In this document: piece after piece, positions 24,029 to 35,661 of the stretch | How positions within the stretch are numbered: position 1 is the first letter of the stretch | Layout: each line of letters begins with the position of its first letter | NCBI GenBank assembly: GCA_030141605.1 | Contig: JAQGDQ010000084.1 | Coordinates: forward strand, 605,001-669,000 | Source: Tubiluchus corallicola | Lineage: Eukaryota > Priapulida > Priapulimorpha > Priapulimorphida > Tubiluchidae | DNA length: 64,000 nt | Direction of reading: 5' to 3' | Notes under the pieces: generated by a model | Told to the model about the DNA's origin: nothing | The model's database searches: none | What the model saw: only the letters and a program-made list of their open reading frames with translations | Translations under genes and position numbers: made by a program

Positions 24029-24034
24029 AATAAA
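24029..24034 (+). promoter_or_regulatory. Candidate poly(A) signal AATAAA for SPATA4
   Basis: AATAAA about 270 bp after the SPATA4 stop codon and the nearest such hexamer downstream. Confidence 0.45.
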
Positions 24035-24969
24035 AATTCTTTCTTTTACAAGTTATAAGTGATTTTAAGACTGGATTGAAACAAACAAATACTGTGCTGT
24101 GACTGCATCATTAATCGTACAATCCTCAGCAGTTCATTAAGTACAAAAATCTTGAAATTTTTCAGTTTTTGACAAATTTGAAAAAACTTTACCATCACCT
24201 TAAGGATAAATTGAAAGTTTACCATTTCCTGTTTAAAAAAGACAAATCAAACAATAACTTAACTTTTGTTGCGGAGTTCGGAGGAACTCGCGTTGATGTT
24301 TGAACTGAATTTCAACTTTAAGTTTTTTGTAGAGTTAGAGAATGGAAACTGCATGTGGTGACAAATATTAAAAATGCCAAAAATTATTTTGTGTTAGAAT
24401 GCGATTTCTTATAATTTAGTCTAATGCTGTATGTGTGTTACAATGCCACGTAGACACACGAACCCAAACTATCATTTTTCATACCTTTGGTCCTCCGCTA
24501 ACCTAATGATGCAGATTAGTTGATGCTGAAACCATCCCACATTTCGAATATACCCAGTCACAGCCAAAAAATAACCACAGACGCTTTATCTCTTTTGCAA
24601 AAACAAAATGTTTACCCTTAGATCATACCCAACTGTCACTTCAAGTGTTGCGTGTTAGCCAAGATTCTACGCCTAGCATAGCAGAATACTAAGCAGACAG
24701 AGAACACATAAATTACCAGATTTGTAGAAAAACGCATCGTTTGTGTTATCTTGAAGCCAAAGAACTGCTCAGAAGACTTATCATAAAATTGCATTCCGTA
24801 CTCATGTTCAATTATGAAAACCACATTTTATTGTGTTTATTTTTGAAATCAGAACTGCTTAATATCCCAACATGAAATTTGGTTCTGTTAAATTAACTTT
24901 TTTTAGTTGGAATAAATTCCTGTTATGATAGCTACGAATATCAAAGTCTATTGGTGCTGGCTGCCACTC

Positions 24970-25407
24970 CAGCGGTGGATACAGGCTTTACAAAAAGGGT
25001 GGGCCCAATGAAAAAGCAGCTAGGGGGTCTGGGAAATTGATGTATTTTACTGTATTTTAGATCATTTTTCTTGCTGTTTCCTCAAGCAAATTCAATAGTT
25101 TGAAACTCATTATGTCACATCAAACTTTTGACTCGTAATTACATACCACCAATATACTAGTATACACACTAGTATAGCATATAACTGCACACAGCGATAT
25201 CTTTGCCAAAACTTCAATTATCACTTAAAGGGCACAAACGTTTTTACACTGAAATCATTAATGCAGAACTTTTTTATGAGTCATTAAATGCTACCACTGA
25301 ACGTTCTAACGCTTATAATCCAGAGAAAACATTCACTAAGTGTGTGTAACTGCTACTACAAAAGGGTGGACCCAGGCCTCTTTGGCCCACCCCTAAATCC
25401 GCCACTG
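24970..25407. mobile_element. hAT-like non-autonomous element
   Basis: Left end CAGCGGTGGATACAGG and right end, reversed, CAGTGGCGGATTTAGG match the CAGTGGCGGAT ends typical of many hAT elements. GGGTGGGCC-like text follows inside both ends. There is no transposase frame and I did not find a clear 8-bp target duplication. Confidence 0.65.
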
Positions 25408-27149
25408 CATTCCCTATCTGTCCTACTCCCCCTTTCAAAAATTTTATTCCTGTGTCCTGCAAACTCAGAAATTAGGAATAAGAATGGACTAAATTACAAA
25501 ATCAACATTAAATTTCTATAAATAGATAGTACTTTGTGATTTCCTTATTTGCTGCTTATCCTTTGCTTAGGTACAGAAGTTTGGTACATAAGTAAGACTT
25601 AGATAAGAGAAGTGCCCTGCAACATTGCTAAATAATGGAAATGAAAACGCAATTACCAGTCTCTGATAACCAGTAACTCTGCAAACTATCTAAGCATCTA
25701 CTGGACTTGTTCACCTCTGCTCTCTCATTGAAGTTTGCTTTGGCAGAACTTGTCCATAACACTGATTCAGTGCTATTTATGCATCTTCTTAATTAAGCAG
25801 CATTGTGATCTAAAACAAAGTCAATCGAATAGTTATTTAAAATCTTAATATCAAGTGTATCATTAATAAAAGTACAAACCCGCTGGAACCAAAATTAAAA
25901 AATAGTAAAGTTGAAAATTTGGAACACGGTCAGCAATTTATGAGATTAAAATGTTTAATAAACATTTATCGTTAATAAACATAGACGTTAAATTTTGTCT
26001 TACAATTATTTTCTTTGCAAATCTAATTCATCATCAACATTACTACCAATGGATACAATGTCATCATTAGCATCAATTTATTAGTCTGTCATCACCATCG
26101 CCATGGTCATCAGCATTAATATCACTATCGTTGTCATCATCATCATCATCAACATCGTCATTATCATTTTCTCGCATCTGCTTACTTCGCTCCATTTAAC
26201 ATATTTTTTGTTGTTGTTTATATCATTAATTTAGTGTTATGTTGAGCGTAGCTTATAAGTTAATTTTTTCTGCAGTGCTCATAGCACTGTAATGCATTGT
26301 TAATTTGTAATTTTATAACTTTTATTTTGTATGTGCTAAATGGCTGAATAAATAAATCTAATGATTTTAACTAGTAAGTAATTTTTAACTAGTACTATTT
26401 TAACTATGCAACTAAAACGCTTCACGCAGCACTGTAGCCTGACGATGAAGAAATTATCAGTAGGAATAATAATTAACACTTATGACTCCATAAAAATCAT
26501 TTAACTCATTAGATTCACTTCTCTTCAAGAACATATTCATAAATGAATTGAAGTTTTTCTATCAGGAATCAGTGGCTGGCTGGTAAGTCGCACGGGTAAC
26601 CGTTTTACTGGCTTCGCACTGATTTCATTTCATCTTCTCCATTGTCAGCACAGATCAACTTTTCTGCAATAAGCTGCGCTTTATGATCTGCAAATATGTG
26701 TCCTCTAATATCCTATAATCATCGGCGTCGCCAGAGTTTAAAAAATTGACGAACAAGTAGCTAGAGGGTCTGGAGGAGTGCTGTAAGCTCTCCCTGCGGG
26801 GTCTGAGGTGGAGCCCCAACCACCAAGTTATTTTCCTGTATGTAAGCACAATTTGGAGGCCTTAAATGAGATCTAGATTCTGGTACACAGACTTCCTCAA
26901 ACGTGAAAAATTCTGTTTTAATAAACATATTTTATCTACATTTACCGAGGTAATGTTCATTGTATTCTATTGCAGTAGTTACATATCTTAAAAGCAAGTT
27001 CATAATACGCTGCAATGCAGATGACCCATTACTTAAGCTAAATTTATTTAGTGTCAAGATTATCTATGCAGCAAAATGTGGATAGTCAAACATAAAACTG
27101 ATTTGAGACATTTAAGTTTACAGCCCCCGCCCACTAGACAATCTGCTAG

Positions 27150-27180
<31 letters not shown>

Positions 27181-27370
27181 ATTGTAAAGATTTGTAACAA
27201 TGAAATAGTAACAACACATACATATATTAAAATACATAAATATTAGACATAACAATGCAAAAAACATAACAAAATAATTCCGTAGCAAATTTACAAAAGT
27301 ATGATTTAAATTAACTCCGACAAAATTGATTCAAATTCGATTACAACAATGGGAAGAACCAACTGTGCTA
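25408..27370. other. Intergenic region; simple repeats only
   Basis: A degenerate ATC/TCA-rich stretch lies at about 26030-26170 and a (TA)n run at 27152-27180. TTTATT at 27043-27048 could be the reverse-strand poly(A) signal for MFSD3. Nothing else is recognised. Confidence 0.5.
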
Positions 27371-28630
27371 TTAATCATAGCGTACAACAGATTGCAAAAC
27401 TTTTGGACTATATTTAAACAAAGGAATAACCAAGCCAGTCATTAATATCAGCACAGCAAATGTTGCACTGTATCCGAAAAATTCTGCGATTGACCCCACA
27501 CACGAAGAAAATAACAACTTTCCTAGAACTTCCACAGTCGTTAGAACAGCGTAATGTGTGTTTCGCACATGATTAACAGACTGTCGTGAACAGTGCATCA
27601 TGATCGTAAATGTTGCCGTGGTAACTGCTCCGCTGTGAAACTGCAAAACGACAATGCAAAGTACTGAACTGATGGACAGCGTCAGTGGATTGGCCTGCGC
27701 ATAGAGGGTTAGCGTAAGCATTCCGAACAAGGGTACTAATCTGACCAAACAATGGCGTTTTAAGGATGTTAGAAAAGACGCTTTTCTTACAGAAAGCAAA
27801 AAACCCCCATAAACTGAGCCAAATATGGATGAGGACATGCCAAGTATGCCTGTCCAAAAGTTTACTGATGTGCTAGATACTCCAGCATCAATCAGAAACA
27901 ATGGAAACAGCGATAAAGCACCTTGCGAACCAAGTTTATAAGTTAACACAAAGACTAACATCCAAAGTGTCCCGGGTGTTTGTGTCACACTTATATACAC
28001 TCCAATCCATGTTTTCCAAAAACCCAAGTCGCTAGCCGTACGTACGTCATGGCCAGTATTCAATTTTTCGTTATTTGGAAAAGTTAGTTTGCATTTATAG
28101 GCTATTGCTAAGATGAAACTAAGAAAATAAAGAGAAGAAAGTAATAAGAAAGTGAAAAACCAGCCTAACCAATGTTCGCTGAATGTCATAAATAAGCCCC
28201 CAAACACTGCACCAACTTTATATGCAACGACCTGCACGGAATTTCCAAATCCAAGTTCAGCGTCTTTCAACATGTCAATTGCTAGTCCGTCTACTGCTAT
28301 GTCTTGAACTGCCGTAGAAAGGTTTAAAACGAATAACACAAAACAGACAGTAGAAATCCGGTTCAAATCGGTCAGCGACAACATAACGCACGACGCAGTC
28401 ATAAGCAGTTTAGTCATCGACAACCACTGAAAGTGCGTCCCTCGTCGATCAACTAACGGTGCCCACAAACCCTTTAACAGCCAAGGAGACAGCAGTAATT
28501 TCATACCGCCGATCCTCGTCAGGGTGGAATTGCGAGTTCGCATATATGTAGGTAAAAAGTTTGATTGCAGTCCATATGGAATGCCTTGTGAAAAGTAAAA
28601 CCATGCCAGCAAGGCAATTTCTGTTCTCAT
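27371..28630 (-). CDS. MFSD3: MFSD3-type major facilitator transporter, single exon
   Basis: One frame of 419 residues, close to the human length of about 412. The N-terminus MRTEIALLAWFYFSQGIPYG aligns end to end with human MFSD3, which fixes the ATG at 28630; an upstream TTG is in frame but not needed. APLVDRRGTHFQW fits the loop between helices 2 and 3 of MFS proteins, and LNLSTAVQDIAVDGLAID matches the conserved helix-4 segment of the AmpG/SLC33-like branch. About 12 hydrophobic segments are visible. The family is related to acetyl-CoA and muropeptide transporters, but the MFSD3 substrate is not established. The coding part has no intron. An acceptor-like CTTTTTCAG lies 25 bp upstream, so a non-coding first exon is possible. 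Confidence 0.88.
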   Translation of the reverse strand: MRTEIALLAWFYFSQGIPYGLQSNFLPTYMRTRNSTLTRIGGMKLLLSPWLLKGLWAPLVDRRGTHFQWLSMTKLLMTASCVMLSLTDLNRISTVCFVLFVLNLSTAVQDIAVDGLAIDMLKDAELGFGNSVQVVAYKVGAVFGGLFMTFSEHWLGWFFTFLLLSSLYFLSFILAIAYKCKLTFPNNEKLNTGHDVRTASDLGFWKTWIGVYISVTQTPGTLWMLVFVLTYKLGSQGALSLFPLFLIDAGVSSTSVNFWTGILGMSSSIFGSVYGGFLLSVRKASFLTSLKRHCLVRLVPLFGMLTLTLYAQANPLTLSISSVLCIVVLQFHSGAVTTATFTIMMHCSRQSVNHVRNTHYAVLTTVEVLGKLLFSSCVGSIAEFFGYSATFAVLILMTGLVIPLFKYSPKVLQSVVRYD

Positions 28631-29450
28631 GATGTAGTTCAAATCATTACTTACCCTGAAAAAGTAACATAATGAAATGACAATAACTGTTAACAGTAAC
28701 TTACCACAAGCAAATAGTGAAGCGAGAAATTGCTACCCCAAACAAATGTTTAAGTTTATTCTTGAAGGTATAAATGTTTTGGTCCATTACCCCTTCCCAA
28801 GGTATTATATGCATTAGAAACCACAATATGTTAGATTGTAATATAACAAGCTAGACTACTTTTCTACTGTTACATTGTACAGGCAAAACTTGTTATGTAT
28901 ACACATCTCTGTTATGTTTAAAATTTAACCTGTGATCAGGCTGCAACTGGCTACCTTTTGCTGACATTCTTGAATTTCTGGACTCAATATTGGACCTACA
29001 ATGTATGTATACATTCTAGTTTTCTTGTCTAGTGTAGTACTCTGTAAAATGTATAGTTCTAGTACATATTTCAATAGTTTGCAGAAATAATAGTTGTAGG
29101 TAACCAGTAAAAATGTTGTAGGCAAGAGCAAATTTGTATTTTTGCAGAATAAACAACTTAGCTATAGAAACGCAATACTGATTTGAGCAAGTACATTATA
29201 TTTATCAATCGCAGAGTTTTAAAAAATGAAGGTATTGCTGTTCAAAAGAAATGGTCAAATACACCCCTGATTGTCTACATTAATTTTTGGCAGATGCCAC
29301 AGCCTTGGGTTCAAGACTATAATTATAATATATACCGTACCACACCCACATGCAGATTTAAATACCTCACATGCAAAACAGATTTTTTTGCATAGACATA
29401 TTTATACAAAAAAATCTCTTCTGCATATAAGGTATATATATTGATACAGT
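28631..29450. other. MFSD3 upstream region, no recognised gene
   Basis: The promoter and any first exon of MFSD3 should lie here, on the reverse strand, but I cannot place a transcription start. A short frame at 28925-29131 has no resemblance to a known family. Confidence 0.4.
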
Positions 29451-29454
29451 ATTA

Positions 29455-30150
29455 AGACGCTGTTTATTAGACTCACGCTTAATAGAATCAGTCGCCTAAT
29501 TGACTATAAAAACACCTGGCATGGGTGGTTTCACTAAAAACACCTGGCATGGGTGGTTTCACTAAAAACATCTGGCATGGGTGGTTTCACTAAAACCATC
29601 TGGCATGGGTGGTTTCACTAAAAACACCTGGCATGGGTGGTTTCACTAAAAACATCTGGCATGGGTAGTTTCACTAAAAACATCTGGCATAGGTCGTTTC
29701 ACTAAAAACATCTGGCATAGGTCGTTTCACTAAAAACATCTGGCATGGGTGGTTTCACTAAAACGATCTGGCATGGGTGGTTTCACTAAAACCAACTGGC
29801 ATAGGGGGTTTCACTAAAACATCTGGCATGGGTCCTTTCACTAAAACCATTTGGCATGGGTGGTTTCACTAAAAACATCTGGCATGGGTGGTTTCACTAA
29901 AAACATCTGGCATGGGTGGTTTCACTAAAAACATCTGGCATGGGTCCTTTCACTAAAACCATTTGGCATGAGTGGTTTCACTAAAAACATCTGGCATGCG
30001 TTGTTTCAGTAAAAACATCTGGCATGGGTGGTTTCACTAAAAACATTTGGCCTGGGTGGTTTCACTAAAAACATCTATTCAAATGTATATAGAAATCATT
30101 GGCAATTAGCTCAAACAACTCTGCACAACTGATTTGATATTCTTGCTTCA
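29455..30150. mobile_element. Family H inverted-repeat element expanded by an internal minisatellite
   Basis: The left end CAGTATTAAGACGCTGTTTA and following CTAATTGACT match, in reverse, the right end of the element at 53873-54852. After the tandem array, ATTCAAATGTATATAGAAAT and CTCAAACAACTCTGCACAAC again match that element in order. The array therefore replaces a single short segment of the element. The far end is not clear beyond about 30150. Confidence 0.75.
29508..30076. repeat. 28-bp minisatellite, about 20 copies
   Basis: Unit AAAAACATCTGGCATGGG followed by TGGTTTCACT. Variants include CACCTGG/CATCTGG, GGTCGTTTC and GGTCCTTTC; some variants recur side by side. There are no unique spacers, so it is not CRISPR-like. 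Confidence 0.95.
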
Positions 30151-31065
30151 CATACTAAAATAAAACACCTGTGTACGCTCATGGAGTTTTTGTGACTTTT
30201 ACATCGTCTTTGTTTACTTTTCTATACTATAATCTGCGCATAGAAATAAACGTTAGTGCCTTTTTGTTGGTAAGCAGGTATGTTTATTACGTGCTAATAT
30301 GCTAACGTAGCAGTAACTTTTTGTAACTTTTAGTTTAAAGAAACAGACTTGTAAGATTTAGATAAGATACAAGACGTATTTATTTCACACATATGATAGA
30401 ATACAAATTAGCCACTAATAAAACTATTTTTTCTAGAAGAAAATGTGTGAGGGCAGCGTACGACAATAACAGTCCTAAAAAGCACTGCCCTTATATATTG
30501 CTCATTTATAGAATTTAGTTTTGGTGGCTCGGCTCTACGTAAAACAGGTCGTCATTAGAAAAATAATATTAGTATATTTTTATAGGCCTATTATATAATT
30601 CAAATGCATGTTAATCGATATGAATAATTATTGGAATAAGACACATGACAATGATGGGCAAGTAGAATCACGTCTCCAGATCAGTAAACTCAATCACAAA
30701 GGTGTCACAAAACTAAGGTATGAAACAAAACTAATCTTCAATGTATTACTGCTCGAAATAAATAGTTCGGTTTAATTTCGGGTATTGATGAGAATGAAAT
30801 GTAAGTAATAGTTACTTGTATTATATTTATACTTAGAAAAGTATCATTTTTCATTTTCTTTTTTTATTATTTCACTTATATAAATTAACATTTTTTAATA
30901 ACTGCATTGGAATTTAGGCATTACTTTGTCACTAAAATTCATTAAAAGCCTATTTTATATGAGCAACTACCGGTACTGTGCCATCATCGTTGCTGCAGTT
31001 AAATTATTGGCAATCAACATATAATATTCGAACTTACTCACGACATTCTGTAATCGTGATGCAGA
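30151..31065. other. Intergenic, no recognised feature
   Basis: AT-rich sequence with no long frame and no repeat that I could match elsewhere in the window. Confidence 0.5.
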
Positions 31066-31541
31066 TACAGTTAACCTTGGGTATAAGGTACTTGCTTATA
31101 AGGGACAACCAACACCGGCCCCGACTTTTCGTAATGTTTTTCCTATGTAAAAATTTTCGTATATAAGGTACTCGGATATAAGGGACTTTCAGTTATAAGG
31201 GACGATATCTTCAGGTCCCGCGTAATAAAAACCCAGGTAAATTACCTTGCATATAAGGGACTCTATGATCAAAGGAAATTGATCAATTTTTAACCTCAAT
31301 TTTTCGCAAACTCGGCCTCCGAACAGCTCGGTTTCCATGGTCACACACATCTAGCATCACTGAAGGAGCTTCCTACATACCGTTTGCACTGAATGTGTAG
31401 CAACAATCCATAAAAACATGGGTAAAAGTACAGGTCTAGATACACCCTCAGTCTGACTCAACTTTGGCTATAGGGGATATCGGATATAATGGTCAAGTTT
31501 TTTCTGTCCCGAGGTGTCCCTTATATTCGAGGTTGGCTGTA
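31066..31541. mobile_element. TA-flanked MITE, family D, copy 2
   Basis: TA-CAGTTAACCTTGGGTATAAG at the left and ATTCGAGGTTGGCTG-TA at the right. It runs in the opposite sense to the copy at 8181-8669, as judged by the order of shared internal blocks such as GTTTGCACTGAATGTGTAGC. Confidence 0.85.
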
Positions 31542-32565
31542 TGTCCTAGATACAAGAGACACATTTCTGGGACGTTTAGGGACAACTAATCACTTAAATA
31601 GGTCTGTCTTGGTAATTAGGTCTAACATTTATAATTTTCATCAAATTTACTTCAAGAATAATGGTGGAATTAACATACCACAAAGGAAGGAAATGTGAAA
31701 TATGGGACCAAGCCTGAATCTAAATCAACCTGAAAGCACGCTAGCATCTGCCATTTAATAAATAACAATTTTTTAATATAGCACAGCTAGTGACCATAGA
31801 CACCCATTGAAAAGGATTATTCAGATCAGTGGTTATGTGATAAGCCGTCCTCCTCTAGGTTTCTTCTCAGTTATTAGTACTTGATGTAATGCTGTAGTAA
31901 GTGGAGAATTCCATGGTACTCTAAAGACGTCCAATCTATCTATACCCATATCTATACGACGCGTCTGTATGGCACCAATGCATTCTTTCTTGTTCGTAAA
32001 ATTGTATAGCATCTAATTTGAAATTATCTCTGGCCAATATATACACGTTTTTCTATACAGACGCCTTTGGAAGGCGTCGAAACCCCTTCCTTGGGCAACT
32101 TTGACTGTCCACAATTTAGAATTATACAACTACAACTTACAAGTTCTGCAAAATGATGATAAAATATGTGGTTTAGTTTCTGTTGTGAGATTCGGATTTT
32201 CGAAGATGCTTATAAGCTGGTAATATGCAGCCAAAGCTAATATTTGGCACTTTCAGTCAATACTAAGCTGACCAGATTCAGATATTTCATACAGATATTT
32301 ACAGGTGACAACTGAACTGACCACCGATACCGGTTACTACCAATAACGGCTACCTTCACTTCCAGGCGTTTTATCATATTTGGTTTTATTGCCTTATAAG
32401 TTATGGCCACAGCCACACGAGCCTTCACAATCATTGGAATTTGAAAGTGACACTGACTGTACTAAAGTAATAATCAGCACTAAGGTAGCAATATTATATG
32501 ACAACATAATATTTCTACATTTTTTCAGCCATGCCATCCAATGGCAGACCAATGCAGCAGCAATA

Positions 32566-32752
32566 AAGTGGCGTTCACCTAGCATCCGGATGCGTTTTCA
32601 ACCTGCGGAATAACCTACGAAAAAAATCAATTGGAACAGCTGCGGAAAAAGAATAACGCACACACAGGGTGCATTGAAGACAATATAAACCAACTTTTAT
32701 CTACTCCGCACCCCCAAAATGCATACGCATCTGAATGCTACATAAACGCCAC
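32566..32752. mobile_element. Short MITE with 35-bp inverted ends
   Basis: GTGGCGTTCACCTAGCATCC at 32566 faces GTGGCGTTTATGTAGCATTC read in reverse from 32752, and both continue with a GATGCGT block. It is about 187 bp long with no coding capacity. I saw no other copy in the window. Confidence 0.7.
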
Positions 32753-33622
32753 TATACATAATCCAATATGGACAACTCTTCCTGTGAATCATCAAGACTC
32801 TCTTCAGTAGTTAACTTGCTGACAATTCTCTGGTTTTGGGATGGTACCTATAGCAGCTGTCTTTAGTCTTCAACAGTTTGAGGTTGAGGACACATTTAAT
32901 TCGTCTAAGTTCAAAGCCCACTATATGATTTAGGACTTCTGAGCCCCCGCTAAAACTAATCCTGTACAGCAGATGCCTTGTATGTGTGTACTTGATTTGT
33001 GAAAATAAACATACAGCTGAGAAGTAGCCATGACCGATGACTAAACAGCAATTTTGACCTTTTCTAATACTTAATACCAATGGCACCTAATTAAATGTCA
33101 TGGATTGCCCCAAATGCCTTTCCTTCTATCTTAAAGATGTTGCATGAACTGCTAGACAGTCTACGAGAAATGCAAATGCACTGGATGGACTAACCTGCAG
33201 CTGGAGATCATTTTCGCCTGATTTGTACAATCGAAACATGTTTCACGGTGCCCCAGTCATTAATTCAGTAATCCTTTAATCTCAATACTCTATATGGCTT
33301 GCTTTTGTCTGCTAACAACTGTACAGGACTGCAGATCTCGATCAAATTATATACAGTGACAAATTAAATTTTGTATTCCGATTATAAAAATCACGCACTG
33401 ATGCTTACAGAACGACCAAAATCTTAAAAAATACCAGACAACCAGACCCAAGATAATCATCAGTTAGCAGCAAATTAGCAGGGTAATGAAGAATCAAGCA
33501 TTATCATGTGCGTTTATACCACATGTATGCAAACCACAAAGCATTCAAAGACTAAAAGAGGCATACTAACTCCCGCACAGCTGAACAAGCTAAACGTAAC
33601 TTTAATGGCATATTTTTTGGTA

Positions 33623-34109
33623 TACAGTCAACCTCGGATATAAGGGACACCTCAGGACCAGAAAAAACAGTCCCTTATATCCGATGTCCGTCATAGCTGA
33701 AGTTGAGTCAGACTGAGGGTGTACCTAGACCTGTACTTTTACCCATATTTTTATGGATTATTGCTACACATTCAGTGCAAACGGTATGTAGGAAGCTCCT
33801 TCAGTGATGTGAGATGTATGTGACTGCGGAAACTAAGCTGTTTGAAGGTCGAGTTTGCGGAAAATTGAGGTTAAAAATTGATCAATTTCGCTTTGATAAT
33901 AGAGTACCTTATATGAGAGGTAATTTACTTGGATTTCTATTACGCAGGACCAGAAGATATCGTCCCTTATAACCGAAAGTCTCTTATATCCGAGTACCTG
34001 ATATGCGAAGATTTTTACGTAGGAAAAACATTACGAAAAATCGGGACTGGTGCTGGTGGTCCCTTGTAAGTGAGTACCTTATTATCTTATATAACCGAGG
34101 TTTACTGTA
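33623..34109. mobile_element. TA-flanked MITE, family D, copy 3
   Basis: TA-CAGTCAACCTCGGATATAAG at the left and AACCGAGGTTTACTG-TA at the right. It lies downstream of CAMSAP and is in the same orientation as the 8181 copy. Confidence 0.88.
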
Positions 34110-35018
34110 GTTAATTAAACTAATATACAAACTGTGGCTTAATGATAGTAAGAAAAGTTAAGAAAACAAATAAATCTAACAGCATAATTTATGATGATAC
34201 AGCATAGATTAAATTAAAATTTATTAGCACTTTTATTCATTACGTACAACAGTACATGCTCCAAGCCAAAAACTGACTTTTTACAAGATCCACAAAGAAA
34301 ATAAAGCATTCTAACTACAAGGCTGGTAAATTAAACTTCATATTAATATTTAGTATAATAGTAGCAATAACTTATTTTACAATATAATAAACCACAACCT
34401 AGCCTTAAAATACCTGTACAATAACACAACGAAATGTCTGACATCTTAGTGGAATACAAGCAGAAACGGTCAGTATTGTCAATTTCCTGTCATAAGCTGA
34501 CAGCATAACAATCTATACAACTGAAAGCTGTTACAACCATTAAAATTCCATGCTTGTGTACTATAAAATCATTAAATAAGAATTGTAGACGACAACATAG
34601 ATGAAGATTCCAACAGTGAAAGAGGAAAGTACAGCACACTACTTACAATAGTATCATTCTAACGAACTTAACTTAGACAATTTTCCATTGAAGAACGAAA
34701 AATGGTTTCACATTCTGCAAATGAAGTTTAAATATAAAAATAAAAATGTCATACAAGTACTCATTCCACATATGGTAAACTTACATTAAAACAATTTAAT
34801 CACAGGCATCTGTAAGCAGATTTTATGCAAAGCTAAAAATTAAACATGAATCTTTTCAAGACATGTTTTGTATAACTGAAACAAAGACGAACCTGAAAAA
34901 CATCATCTCATGAACAAAGGTGTTTACTGATGTTCCACAGCTGCACCATGTGCTAATCTAGCAATATGTACGTTTGTACATTTTCGTTGACTTGAAACCT
35001 CAAAATGAGAGTCATACA
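34110..35018. other. Probable CAMSAP 3' flank, no gene
   Basis: AT-rich. TTTATT at 34220-34225 and 34232-34237 would be AATAAA on the reverse strand and could end a long CAMSAP transcript. Nothing else is recognised. Confidence 0.35.
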
Positions 35019-35557
35019 TACAAGGTGGTACATAAACTAGGGAGTACCCTTTCATAGGGGGTACAGAAGTAATTAGTAAAAGAACAGAAAGAATGTTTAC
35101 ATCAAAGTATTCCTAAAATAATTGTGAATCCATCATGCGCTCAAAAATTAGTGTGCAAGTTATGGCACAACCTCCAACTTCGAGGGCTACAATCAGAGCA
35201 GTGACTCGCTGAACTCATGCAGACATCTCACAATTTTGCCTCTTGAATGCCTCTCAATGGCACGTTCCTGGATCATCTATGTATCATCTGTGTTTTTCAG
35301 GATAGCTCTAATGTGTTTTGTGGCTGAAATCTGGTGAATTCTCAAGCCATTCAGTTCAGTTGAAAAAAATTTGCAGCTTCGATCATACCGTTCAAGACTA
35401 CAGGCTGCGTGAGAGCCCCACAAGGTTCTCGCACTAAATTTTTAGGGTACCAATAGTTTCGCTATTGTTTCAGGAATACTTTGATGTAATGAACTAGTCT
35501 CAACTATTATTCGTTACACTTGAACCCCTCTAACAAAAGGTTGTGTACTACCCTGTA
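35019..35557 (-). mobile_element. Decayed Tc1/mariner-type element, 535 bp
   Basis: The ends CAAGGTGGTACATAAAC and, reversed, CAGGGTAGTACACAAC form inverted repeats flanked by TA on both sides. On the reverse strand, about 35150-35375, broken frames recall the end of an IS630/mariner-type transposase: EWLENSPDFS resembles the catalytic-region motif EWPPRSPDLS, and RVTALIVALEVGG lies where the C-terminal helix would be. In-frame stops show it is dead, and its short length means most of the transposase is missing. It lies about 105 bp beyond the CAMSAP stop codon. Confidence 0.55.
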
Positions 35558-35661
35558 CATATTAATCAACGAATGTGCCTTGTTAATAAGATTATAAGTG
35601 AAATTAGTGAAAACTACTATAAGGTAATATTACACTATGATTATGCTCAAAAATTAGAATA

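Noticed and set aside
29508..30076. Regular short direct repeats that might suggest a CRISPR array
   Set aside because: There are no unique spacers; whole 28-bp units abut. The genome is animal.
32045..32095. Perfect small palindrome GACGCCTTTGGAAGGCGTC
   Set aside because: A single 8-bp stem without a gene, tandem context or second copy is expected by chance in a window this size.
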